NCBI GenBank assembly: GCA_943789165.1
Contig: CALSTB010000005.1
Location: 665,827-729,826, forward strand
Length of the DNA: 64,000 nucleotides
Source: an uncultured Bacteroidia bacterium
GTDB taxonomy: Bacteria; Bacteroidota; Bacteroidia; NS11-12g; UBA9320
Reading direction: 5' to 3'
Below are positions 42,712 through 50,126 of the stretch, piece after piece. The position numbers and the translations under genes are program-made. The notes beneath the pieces are model-generated. The model worked only from the letters and a program-made list of their open reading frames with translations, made no database searches and was not told where the DNA came from. Every line of letters starts with the position of its first letter. Within the stretch, counting starts at the first letter, position 1.

Positions 42712-42790
42712 CTCTGGGTGATTTAAAGGGTTATAAAGTTATTAAAACCCCTCTCTTAAATCTTTACCCTTAATAGTTCACTTTTTGCTG

Positions 42791-43080
42791 ACGGTATACA
42801 ACCAAGGTATAACAACACACTGGCTAATACCCATACTGTGGAAGATGTTGCGTTTACTGACAAAAACGGCAATACACAGTTTAAAGACTACATAGTTGAT
42901 GAGTATAAGATTGAGCAAAAAGGTATTCGGCCAACCATATTAATCATGCCAGGTATGCGATTCAATCAAGCACATAACAAAGCCTTCCAGGTAGTATTAG
43001 CGGGTGTTATTACAACAAATTCAGATGGTGATGTTTTTACTTTCCCGATCCCAATGGTGTCGTGGTTAAGGACTTTTTAG
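42791..43080 (+). pseudogene. C-terminal remnant of a gene cut by the IS element (right side)
   Basis: A plus-strand frame runs open from the IS boundary to a TAG at 43078-43080. It reads D-G-I-Q-P-R-Y-N-N-T-L, then T-D-K-N-G-N-T-Q-F-K-D-Y and I-M-P-G-M-R-F-N-Q-A-H-N-K-A-F, and ends P-M-V-S-W-L-R-T-F. A GTG at 42838 exists, but the coding character continues upstream of it, so this is the 3' part of a truncated gene. Its missing 5' part is not on the left side of the element. Family not recognised. Confidence 0.65.
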
Positions 43081-43121
43081 TTTCACTTTTTTACACACTT
43101 CAAAGAGCTGGCTCAATTCGC

Positions 43122-44064
43122 TTAGTAAACCAACTTAATCTTATCCAAGATACCTTCCAACTCTTTCTTCGGTTTGAACAAAGTGCTGTTGATTGTTGCG
43201 CTGATTAACGCACTGCTTTGTCCAACCGAAGCAGCCACCAAGTCAGTTCGATAAGAGACGTTTAGTAAATGTCGTTTCATCAACCTCACACTGACACCAA
43301 AATCATAACCTGTATAACCGTTCAAGTCTTCATATTGACCATTCAGCGTAACCGTTTTATAATTAACACTCATGCCCAAACTAGTAAATGCATCTTCTTT
43401 TTGATTGGCATAGATAGCCGTTGGGATAAAAGTGAGATTCTGCCCCACCTTGAAAAAACCTAACAGCTGGGCGTTTACCGACAAATTGGTAAATTGTTCA
43501 ACGCCTTTTTGAATGGAAACGTCAGGCGTGTTTAGGTGATTTAAAGTCACACCTAAAACCAAGTTTTTGTATAACAGAGAACTTCCAATACTTAAATCAA
43601 ACACCTTGCTTTCAACGTTAAAGTCTTTCGCATTCGCAGAATCTATTCGGTATTCAAACCCATTAAAGTCTTTAAAGGAGAAATCAGTAAAGATCTGTTT
43701 GTCGTTGTGAAACACTTTCACCTGATAGTCAATGTTACCACCAATTTTAAGTTGCAAAGCATCTTTGGTTACCACATCTCGAGCATAACTAAAATTGAAC
43801 GATTGTCGCTCCAGGTCTTCCAAGTTGTCGAATTTGGCATAGAAACCTATATGGTTCATTGATTTAAATATTCTAGTCTCAAGACCCATGTCAACGTTCT
43901 GGGAGGCATTTCCCAAAAAAACGAAGTCGGTTTAAAACTCCTGTCAATGCCGGGTTTAACTTGTTTAACTCTTGGACTTCTTTGTCGTTCACTAAGTCGA
44001 CGTTTTGTGCATTGCTATGGTAGCTGATGCCAAAAATGAATAGGAGGATAAAAATTCTGCTCAT
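43122..44064 (-). pseudogene. PorP/SprF-like outer-membrane protein gene with a frameshift in a T7 run
   Basis: The first frame (ATG 44064) gives a signal peptide (S-R-I-F-I-L-L-F-I-F-G), then N-K-L-N-P-A-L-T-G and shortly a stop after the T7 run at 43915-43921. With one T fewer the frame continues as R-F-L-G-N-A-S-Q-N-V-D-M-G-L into about 260 residues of beta-barrel character. N-P-A-L-T-G and the layout match PorP/SprF-type membrane proteins that assist secretion of T9SS type B cargo. It may be broken, phase-variable or a sequencing error. Confidence 0.7.
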
Positions 44065-44189
44065 AGATACTTCAAATTAAACGTTGATCGATTGAAATTA
44101 GCATTCTTACTGAAAATTATCAGAAAGAATCTATTCACAACGTGTCAATAAACTTGCCAATCTCAGTTAACCGAACCGATAAATCGAAT

Positions 44190-44197
44190 TAAATTTG
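44190..44197 (+). promoter_or_regulatory. -7 box TAAATTTG six bases from the cca ATG
   Basis: TAAATTTG matches TAnnTTTG and is followed six bases later by the ATG at 44204. Transcription would start close to the ATG. No TTG is seen 17-23 bases upstream. Confidence 0.4.
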
Positions 44198-44203
44198 CCG
44201 CCC

Positions 44204-45610
44204 ATGTTGGAGCATCTGTCACATCCTATCTTCAAAGTCGTACGAGAATCAGCACGAGACTTGAATCAACGGGCATACGTGGTTGGTGGATTTGTTCGAG
44301 ATGTATTGCTAGATCGTCCGAGTAAGGACATCGATTTTGTTACCATTGGTAGTGGTATAGAACTGGCCAAAGAAGTTGCCAATCGACTACAAAATGCAAC
44401 AGAAGTCAATTATTTTAAAAACTTTGGTACTGCCCATATTCGACAAGAAGATTGGGATTTTGAGTTTGTAGGTGCTCGAAAAGAATCGTATCGAGGCGAC
44501 AGCAGAAAACCTGCAGTAGAAGAGGGGACGCTTGAAGACGACCAACACCGACGTGATTTCACCATTAATGCTATGGCGATTAGTCTGAACGATGAAGACT
44601 ATGGTAGTTTGGTTGATCCATTTAGAGGTTTACAGGATTTAAAAGACCGTAAATTAAAAACGCCATTAGATCCTGAAGTGACTTTTTCAGATGATCCGTT
44701 GCGGATGATGCGTGCCATACGATTTGCTACCCAATTGGACTTTACGATTGATGAGGCGTCATACAAAGGCATTGTAAAGGTTGCTGATAGATTATCCATT
44801 ATCAGTCAAGAACGCATTACCGATGAATTAAATAAAATCATCCAAGCTCCTAAACCATCCATAGGATTCAAGTTGTTGTTTGATACCAAGCTATTACATC
44901 AGTTTTTTCCTGAAATGGTAGCCCTTCAAGGCGTGGAAGAAAGAAATGGTTTAAAGCATAAGGACAATTTTTACCACACTTTACAAGTTCTAGATAACGT
45001 GTGTGATCATTCCGACAACCTTTGGTTGCGTTGGTCTGCCATTATGCACGACATCGCAAAACCTGATACCAAAGGGTTTACCGAGAAAGAAGGATGGACG
45101 TTTCATGGGCATGAATTCGTTGGGTCTAAAAAAGTAAAACACCTGTTTAGACGTTTAAAACTCCCGCTCAATGAAAAGATGCGGTATGTGTCAAAGTTGG
45201 TGTTATTGCATTTAAGGCCAATAGCGTTAACCAAAGAAATTGTAACAGACAGTGCGGTTCGAAGGTTGATTTTTGATGCCGGTGAAGACATAGATGATTT
45301 AATTACATTAAGTAAGTGTGACATCACATCAAAAAATGAAAGAAAAGTAAAAAGATTTCTTTCCAATTTGAAAGATGTTGAACGCAAAATAAAAGACGTA
45401 GAAGAGCGCGACAGGGTGCGGAATTTTCAGCCGCCGGTTTCAGGTGCTGAGATAATTGAAATGTTTCATATTAAACCATCACGAGAAGTAGGACTCATTA
45501 AAAATGCACTTAAAGAGGCAGTTTTAGAAGGTGAAATAAGGAATAATCGAGAAGAGGCTATTAATTTTGTTTTGAAAAAAGGAATTGAGTTAGGTTTGAA
45601 AAAACCATAA
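44204..45610 (+). CDS. cca: CCA-adding tRNA nucleotidyltransferase with HD domain
   Basis: A 468-residue enzyme that adds or repairs the tRNA 3' CCA. The head has V-G-G-F-V-R-D-V-L-L, the catalytic acids in K-D-I-D-F-V, and the R-R-D-F-T-I-N-A-M-A motif that selects nucleotides. A C-terminal HD domain is present (H-T-L-Q-V-L, M-H-D-I-A-K-P-D). The ATG at 44204 is chosen over a TTG at 44195, which overlaps the -7 box. First gene of a three-gene operon with a pRiA4b ORF-3-like gene and miaA. Confidence 0.93.
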   Translation: MLEHLSHPIFKVVRESARDLNQRAYVVGGFVRDVLLDRPSKDIDFVTIGSGIELAKEVANRLQNATEVNYFKNFGTAHIRQEDWDFEFVGARKESYRGDSRKPAVEEGTLEDDQHRRDFTINAMAISLNDEDYGSLVDPFRGLQDLKDRKLKTPLDPEVTFSDDPLRMMRAIRFATQLDFTIDEASYKGIVKVADRLSIISQERITDELNKIIQAPKPSIGFKLLFDTKLLHQFFPEMVALQGVEERNGLKHKDNFYHTLQVLDNVCDHSDNLWLRWSAIMHDIAKPDTKGFTEKEGWTFHGHEFVGSKKVKHLFRRLKLPLNEKMRYVSKLVLLHLRPIALTKEIVTDSAVRRLIFDAGEDIDDLITLSKCDITSKNERKVKRFLSNLKDVERKIKDVEERDRVRNFQPPVSGAEIIEMFHIKPSREVGLIKNALKEAVLEGEIRNNREEAINFVLKKGIELGLKKP

Positions 45611-45625
45611 TCGACTGGAATATAA

Positions 45626-46162
45626 ATGATTGTATATAGATTTAAGTTGACATTTGAAGACGTTGATGACGTCGAACGCATGATAGAGGTTCGAGCAAAC
45701 CAAAGCTTTAGAGATTTATATCATGCCATAGTGGAAAGCATCAAGTTTGATCCAACGGTAACGGCTTCGTTCTTTATGTCGGGCGACAACTGGCGTAAAG
45801 GAAAGGAAATAACCAATGCGGACAATGATGATGCGTTACAGATGTCGGATTGTAAGCTGAACGCTTTTATGAATGATCCACACCAACGTATGTTGTTGTT
45901 TACTCACGACGAACTGGAATGGGCATTCCGTGTGCAGCTCTTTAAAATTGAACGTGCCAATGCGGCTGTAATCTATCCACGAATGGTGAAGGCGGTGGGT
46001 GAGGCGCCTAAACAGAAGAAGATTCATATAATCGGCAACGCAACCAACGAGTTTGAAGAATTGGTTGATGAAATCATCAGCGAAGCTGAAGAACCAGATG
46101 TAACCGACATGGGTATTGATGGTGCCATGGATGATTCAGGGGCCTACGGCGAGGAGGAATAG
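45626..46162 (+). CDS. pRiA4b ORF-3-like (IS1096 passenger TnpR-type) protein
   Basis: A 178-residue soluble protein. The N-terminus Y-R-F-K-L-T-F-E-D-V is followed by N-Q-S-F-R-D-L-Y-H-A-I-V-E-S-I-K-F-D, and later L-F-T-H-D-E-L-E-W-A-F, all typical of the PRiA4_ORF3 family. The C-terminus is strongly acidic (E-E-L-V-D-E-I-I-S-E-A-E-E). Despite the family name no transposon is nearby. It lies 15 bases after cca and two bases before the miaA start, so it is co-expressed with two tRNA-processing enzymes. Function unknown. Confidence 0.82.
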   Translation: MIVYRFKLTFEDVDDVERMIEVRANQSFRDLYHAIVESIKFDPTVTASFFMSGDNWRKGKEITNADNDDALQMSDCKLNAFMNDPHQRMLLFTHDELEWAFRVQLFKIERANAAVIYPRMVKAVGEAPKQKKIHIIGNATNEFEELVDEIISEAEEPDVTDMGIDGAMDDSGAYGEEE

Positions 46163-46164
46163 GA

Positions 46165-47085
46165 TTGAGTGCTACTAACAAGCACTTGATTGTTGTTGGT
46201 GGTCCAACCGCTTCTGGCAAGACCGGCTTAGCCATCGAATTGGCGAAGCATTTTCACACCGAAATCATTTCTGCCGATTCTAGACAGTTTTACAAAGAAT
46301 TAGCTATAGGCGTTGCTCGACCTTCAAAGGCTGAGTTGGCTGCGGCCAAACATCACTTTATTGGGCATAAGTCGATTCACGACTATTATTCCGCAGGAGA
46401 ATATGAACGTGATGCCATCGAATTACTAGATTCTTTATTTCAAGAGCACGATGTAGTAGTAATGGTAGGAGGGAGCGGACTGTTTATTAACGCCGTTCTT
46501 CATGGTTTTCATGAAAGTCCGAAAGACGATGGAAGCATACGAAAATCGATTGAAGAAACGTACAAGAATAGTGGGCTTGATGCATTGATTAGCCAGTTAC
46601 AATCTTTGGATCCTGATCATTATGAAGTGATCGACAAACAAAACCCTCAACGGGTAATGCGGTCGTTAGAGCGGATTCTGGTTTCGGGAAAGACGATTCA
46701 GCAACAAACCAAAAGCAAAAGAAAAGAAAGACCATTTACCTATACCGAAATCGCTATTGACCATCCGCGAGAGTCGCTTTACGAACGAATCAACCAACGC
46801 GTTGACCTAATGATGGAAGCCGGTTTACTGAATGAAGTGCAATCTTTGCTCTCCTATAAGCATTTAAACGCTTTACAATCAGTTGGTTATTCTGAATTGT
46901 TTGCGCACTTGGACGGAGACATGTCGTTGGACGAAGCGACTGATAAAATCAAACAAAATACCCGTCGATACGCCAAAAGGCAGATGACTTGGTTTAGGAA
47001 TAAGACAGGGACGGTGTGGTTTAAACCAGGTGATTTTGAAGAGGTAATTGCGTTTGTAGATCGGGAGTTAGGCATTAGGATTTAG
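46165..47085 (+). CDS. miaA: tRNA dimethylallyltransferase MiaA
   Basis: A 306-residue enzyme that transfers a dimethylallyl group to A37 of tRNAs reading UNN codons, the first step of (ms2)i6A formation. The P-loop G-G-P-T-A-S-G-K-T-G, the D-S-R-Q-F-Y motif, G-G-S-G-L-F-I and Q-N-P-Q-R-V-M-R are canonical. The start is TTG 46165, two bases after the previous stop. The last codons and the stop (about 47066-47085) lie in a TTAGG-type heptamer repeat, so the C-terminal L-G-I-R-I is repeat-derived. Confidence 0.93.
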   Translation: MSATNKHLIVVGGPTASGKTGLAIELAKHFHTEIISADSRQFYKELAIGVARPSKAELAAAKHHFIGHKSIHDYYSAGEYERDAIELLDSLFQEHDVVVMVGGSGLFINAVLHGFHESPKDDGSIRKSIEETYKNSGLDALISQLQSLDPDHYEVIDKQNPQRVMRSLERILVSGKTIQQQTKSKRKERPFTYTEIAIDHPRESLYERINQRVDLMMEAGLLNEVQSLLSYKHLNALQSVGYSELFAHLDGDMSLDEATDKIKQNTRRYAKRQMTWFRNKTGTVWFKPGDFEEVIAFVDRELGIRI

Positions 47086-47170
47086 AGAATGAGATCCATG
47101 ATGTAAGTTGAAGTTGAAGGTGAAGTTGAATGACTTTGGGTAACTTTTTCCTTATTGTTTAACCACTGAG
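47068..47170. repeat. Repeat element, left half (TTAGG heptamers + GTTGAAG phrase)
   Basis: The sequence GTTAGGCATTAGGATTTAG overlaps the 3' end of miaA. It is followed by AGATCCAT, GTAAGTTGAAGTTGAAGG and, after GACTTTGGGTAAC, by TTTAACCACTGAG (47158-47170). The order of phrases is the same as at 48488-48580. The remaining spacer to 47346 is A/T-rich and shows nothing recognisable. Confidence 0.65.
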
Positions 47171-47346
47171 ATTTCTATGATTAAAAACAAGTTTAATTTC
47201 TAATTGATAGAAATGTTTTCAAAAGGTATATACGGACTTTGTCTTTTAACAATTGTATAAATTTAGTTACTCAACTTTTGACTGCAACTTCGAAAAGTTG
47301 GTATGATTCACTTTAAACGCTTTCATTTGAAGTTCGATTTGTCAAA

Positions 47347-47796
47347 ATGCCTATGTTCAAAACAACATGTCTTATAAGCGTTGTATTTCTGATTGGTTGT
47401 AAGCACTATAACGTTGTGGGTTATGAGCAGGTGGTTCAAAACGACACAATAAAATATGAGTTCGTAAAAATCAAGAACCTACCACAACTTTCAAATTCTG
47501 AAATCTGTAGGCAAGTCAAAACCAAAAAAGTGGCTTATTTGGATCTGATAAATATATCAATGAGCAGGTATAGTGTAACAATTAATGATTCTTTTGTTCA
47601 ATTGGGAGATTCTGTTGAGGAAAACACCATTCGTTTAACTAATGTCGATGTTGGTGATATAATAAAGATCAAATCAGATTCAAATACGATCGTCCAGTTT
47701 GAAGCTATCAAAGGGTATCCTATTATCAGTATCCGTAAAAGTCGTACGTCCAAATGGTTGGTAGATTTTTGTGATTTCGTTTGTGATGACTTTTGA
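47347..47796 (+). CDS. Small lipoprotein, unknown function
   Basis: A 149-residue protein with signal peptide F-K-T-T-C-L-I-S-V-V-F and lipobox L-I-G-C (Cys about 18). The mature part is beta-type with no known family and ends in C-D-F-V-C-D-D-F. ATG 47347 or 47353 may be the start. The gene is bracketed by two TTTAACCAC(T/G)GAG copies: the left one at 47158-47170, the right one at 47797-47809, directly after the stop codon. This suggests it may be an inserted cassette. Confidence 0.7.
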   Translation: MPMFKTTCLISVVFLIGCKHYNVVGYEQVVQNDTIKYEFVKIKNLPQLSNSEICRQVKTKKVAYLDLINISMSRYSVTINDSFVQLGDSVEENTIRLTNVDVGDIIKIKSDSNTIVQFEAIKGYPIISIRKSRTSKWLVDFCDFVCDDF

Positions 47797-47868
47797 TTTA
47801 ACCACGGAGTTCGCTGAGACATGGAGTGAAAAAGAAGATAGAATAAAGAGAAAAGAAAAGAGATTTTT
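47797..47868. repeat. Repeat element, right half (ACCACGGAG + AAGAAAAG phrase)
   Basis: TTTAACCACGGAG (47797-47809) is followed by GAGACATG, GAAAAAGAAGATAGA and an AAAGAGAAAAGAAAAGAG tract. The same phrases in the same order occur at 48577-48650. The further spacer to 47930 shows nothing else. Confidence 0.65.
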
Positions 47869-47930
47869 TTCTTTCCCTCATGATTTGTTTAAACGTAAAG
47901 ACTTCTAGTATTAAATCTATACAAAGTCGG

Positions 47931-48380
47931 TCACCAGTTACGCATCGCTTGATCGAGTAATCCTTCCATTTCCTTCCCTAATCTGTGCGAATGCGTTTCA
48001 GCGACATACACCTTCTTATTCTGTATTCTTATTGCCCGAAAAACGATTCTTTTAAGTGGTATTTGGTGGTAACATTCGTTTAGGGAAAGAAGTGTGGCCT
48101 CACTTGAATCACGGTCTGCCAAATCAAATATTTTAACATAGAAATCTTGAGTGGGATCAATTTGAAATACTTGTAACCTTAAATACAGCTGTAGGTCCTC
48201 CGGGGCATTACATCGAGCATACCTGTTAATGTAAAACTCACCTTGCTCTTTTGAAATGGTATCTATTTTTGAAAAAGTATAGACACTGTTTGGCTTTTCG
48301 ATTGAACCCGATGAATGGTGGTCAATCAGGAATATGACAACTATGGTAATCAATACGGTAATTGAAAATGGCCGTTTCAT
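47931..48380 (-). CDS. Exported or membrane-anchored protein of unknown function
   Basis: A 149-residue protein with one N-terminal hydrophobic segment (about residues 6-20; signal anchor or signal peptide), then a soluble domain with two cysteines (A-R-C-N, N-E-C-Y) and basic patches near the C-terminus. No family is recognised. Flanked on both sides by repeat-rich spacers; no operon partner. Confidence 0.65.
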   Translation of the reverse strand: MKRPFSITVLITIVVIFLIDHHSSGSIEKPNSVYTFSKIDTISKEQGEFYINRYARCNAPEDLQLYLRLQVFQIDPTQDFYVKIFDLADRDSSEATLLSLNECYHQIPLKRIVFRAIRIQNKKVYVAETHSHRLGKEMEGLLDQAMRNW

Positions 48381-48741
48381 TGGTGTTTAGATTCGGGATA
48401 TTAACCTTTCGTTTTTATGGAATGGTATTGTTTTAGTCCGAAGGTAGCAAATTGGTTCCTACTTTAACCATACTGTAATGGCACGCTGGGCATTAGGTTT
48501 TAGATGACTAGATCCATTAAGTAAGTTGAAGTTTAAGTTGAAGTTGAATGGTTTTGGGAAACCTATCCTTTTTCTTTTACCACAGAGGTCACATAGGTCA
48601 CAGAGACATGTATTGAAAAAGAAGATAGAAAATAGAAAAGAGAAAAGAGATTGTAATATGCAACGCTCTTAAAATGTGTCAGGATAAACCAAAACGCCAA
48701 AAGCGAAGCGACCTAAAAGCGTCAGCGCCCCAACAACCCTG
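48381..48741. repeat. Repeat-rich spacer with a full-length composite element
   Basis: No gene is seen in these 361 bases. From 48488 to about 48650 it holds GGCATTAGGTTTTAG, AGATCCAT, GTAAGTTGAAG phrases, CTTTTACCACAGAGG with CACAGAGACATG, and GAAAAAGAAGATAGA with an AAAGAGAAAAGAG tract. At about 48690-48735 comes AAGCGAAGCGACC and CAGCGCCCCAAC, related to 25366-25388. It is the only copy here that contains both halves seen separately at 47068 and 47797. Confidence 0.7.
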
Positions 48742-49329
48742 CTAACAATTCTTATACTTATCATGCAACCCAACGCCGGCTATAATCATGGGTTTAATCT
48801 TATCTAACCTAGTCACTTTTGTTTTTTCCTGCTTGGCTTCTGAGATGTAGTTGGAGTATTCTTTTTGTTTACCAGGCGTGAGTGCGTTGAAACCATCTAA
48901 CAATGCCTTATCCGAATCCATGGCTTGTTTCAAATACGCCGACAGCTGGTACTTCCCAGGCTTGGCGGCTTGTACTTTGAGCCCCTTCTTTTCGTTTTCA
49001 ATTGCTTCTAAGACATACGCTTTAACAGTATCCGCAGAAATAGTATCGCCCCGTTCGAACCGCATTTGCCGCATGGCTTTGGTACTTTCTTGGGCATTAA
49101 CCAATAAGCTTTGTGTGTCTTTTAAAAACACACCGTTAAAAAACCATATACCGCAGTGATGCTTAAAGCCCGCCAATCCACACACGTTTTCCCCATTTAC
49201 GGTGTAAACTGGTCCGCCCCATTTCACGGTTTCTTCCATACCGGTAGACAGCATGATAGATCGTAGCTGTTTTAGCTCCTCAGACCAATCGCTTTTATGG
49301 GCGATATATTCATCAACTTTTGGATTCAT
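48742..49329 (-). CDS. YdeI/OmdA-like protein with DUF1801 domain
   Basis: A 195-residue cytosolic protein. N-terminal DUF1801 domain: L-R-S-I-M-L-S-T-G-M-E-E-T-V-K-W-G-G-P-V-Y and H-C-G-I-W-F-F-N-G. C-terminal OmdA-type helices: A-L-T-P-G-K-Q-K-E-Y-S-N-Y-I-S-E-A-K-Q. Members are linked to stress and antimicrobial resistance phenotypes, but the molecular role is unknown. The ATG at 49329 lies within the 3' end of the upstream gene (17-base overlap), indicating coupling. Confidence 0.85.
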   Translation of the reverse strand: MNPKVDEYIAHKSDWSEELKQLRSIMLSTGMEETVKWGGPVYTVNGENVCGLAGFKHHCGIWFFNGVFLKDTQSLLVNAQESTKAMRQMRFERGDTISADTVKAYVLEAIENEKKGLKVQAAKPGKYQLSAYLKQAMDSDKALLDGFNALTPGKQKEYSNYISEAKQEKTKVTRLDKIKPMIIAGVGLHDKYKNC

Positions 49330-50113
49330 CACCTCGAATATCGGAAAATAATTGATTTAAATAAGCAGGGGTTTGTAAGAGTCGATTGCCGTACCAACTA
49401 AACATTTCTCCATCTACCAACACAACTTTAGTCTGTGGTAATTGCCTTTGTAACGATGCTAGATGGTCAACGTTAAAAGGAAAAGGTTCACTCGATAAAA
49501 AGAGGAAATCGGGCTGCATTTCTTTTAGCGATTGAAGTGACAATTTAGGGTATCTATCAAGATGGTGTAAGGCATTTATATACCCAGCTTTGTGAAGGAT
49601 ATCATTGATAAACGTGTTGCTCGCCACGCCAAAATAGGGGTCATTCCAAATTAAATAGACGACACTGGGTTTTGGTGAATTAGAGGTTATTAAACGATTA
49701 AATGCACCTTGAATCGAGTTGACTAATTGCTTTGATGTATCTGTTTTTCCGATTAATTGTCCAACACAATCAATCATTTCGTATGCTTCGTCAAGCGTGT
49801 TTACGTCACTCATCCAAACAGAAAATTCACGTTTCAGTTCTTCAATTTGTGCTTCGACGTTTTCTTCTTTGTTGCCTATTATTAGATCAGGTTGAAGCGC
49901 ACGAATTTTATCTAGTTGCAACTTTTTAGTACCGCCAATTTTGTTAGCAGATGCAAACTGGTCTTTTGGATGAATACAAAAAACGGTCTGACCAATAGGG
50001 GCAACACCTAAATAGTACAACAATTCGGTTTGCGAAGGAACAAGTGAAACAATGCGTTTCGCAGGTTGTTCCAGACTGACCGTATTTCCCATTTGATCTG
50101 TAACTGATATCAT
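49313..50113 (-). CDS. BtuF-like substrate-binding fold protein without signal peptide
   Basis: A 266-residue protein of the helical-backbone metal/cobalamin receptor family: R-I-V-S-L-V-P-S-Q-T-E-L-L-Y-Y-L-G, L-Q-P-D-L-I-I-G-N-K-E-E-N and Y-L-I-W-N-D-P-Y-F-G. It begins directly with I-S-V-T-D-Q-M-G-N-T, with no signal peptide or lipobox, so it should be cytosolic, unlike transport BtuF. No permease or ATPase gene is nearby. It follows the cystathionine beta-synthase gene after 13 bases. The ligand is unknown; corrinoid binding is possible. Confidence 0.82.
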   Translation of the reverse strand: MISVTDQMGNTVSLEQPAKRIVSLVPSQTELLYYLGVAPIGQTVFCIHPKDQFASANKIGGTKKLQLDKIRALQPDLIIGNKEENVEAQIEELKREFSVWMSDVNTLDEAYEMIDCVGQLIGKTDTSKQLVNSIQGAFNRLITSNSPKPSVVYLIWNDPYFGVASNTFINDILHKAGYINALHHLDRYPKLSLQSLKEMQPDFLFLSSEPFPFNVDHLASLQRQLPQTKVVLVDGEMFSWYGNRLLQTPAYLNQLFSDIRGDESKS

Positions 50114-50126
50114 GGGAGGATGCTAT

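Larger units (their letters stand above)
41328..42790 (-). mobile_element. IS3-family insertion sequence with imperfect terminal inverted repeats
   Basis: About 1.46 kb holding orfA and orfB in IS3 order. The left end (CAGCGAAAGTTGAACT, 41328-41343) and the reverse complement of the right end (CAGCAAAAAGTGAACT, 42775-42790) match at 13 of 16 positions, with patchier similarity to about 40 bases (both include TAAGAGAG). If the classical TG...CA ends are preferred, the element would be 41338-42780. No target duplication is evident at either choice, and the flanks are pieces of two different genes. Confidence 0.85.

Noticed and set aside
41321-42793. ACG on both sides of the IS as a target-site duplication
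   Set aside because: It requires asymmetric ends (TCTTCAGC versus CAGC), and a 3-base match is easily fortuitous. The flanks also belong to different genes.
45626-46162. Transposon remnant suggested by the IS1096/TnpR family name
   Set aside because: No inverted repeats or transposase flank it and it is tightly embedded in a housekeeping operon.
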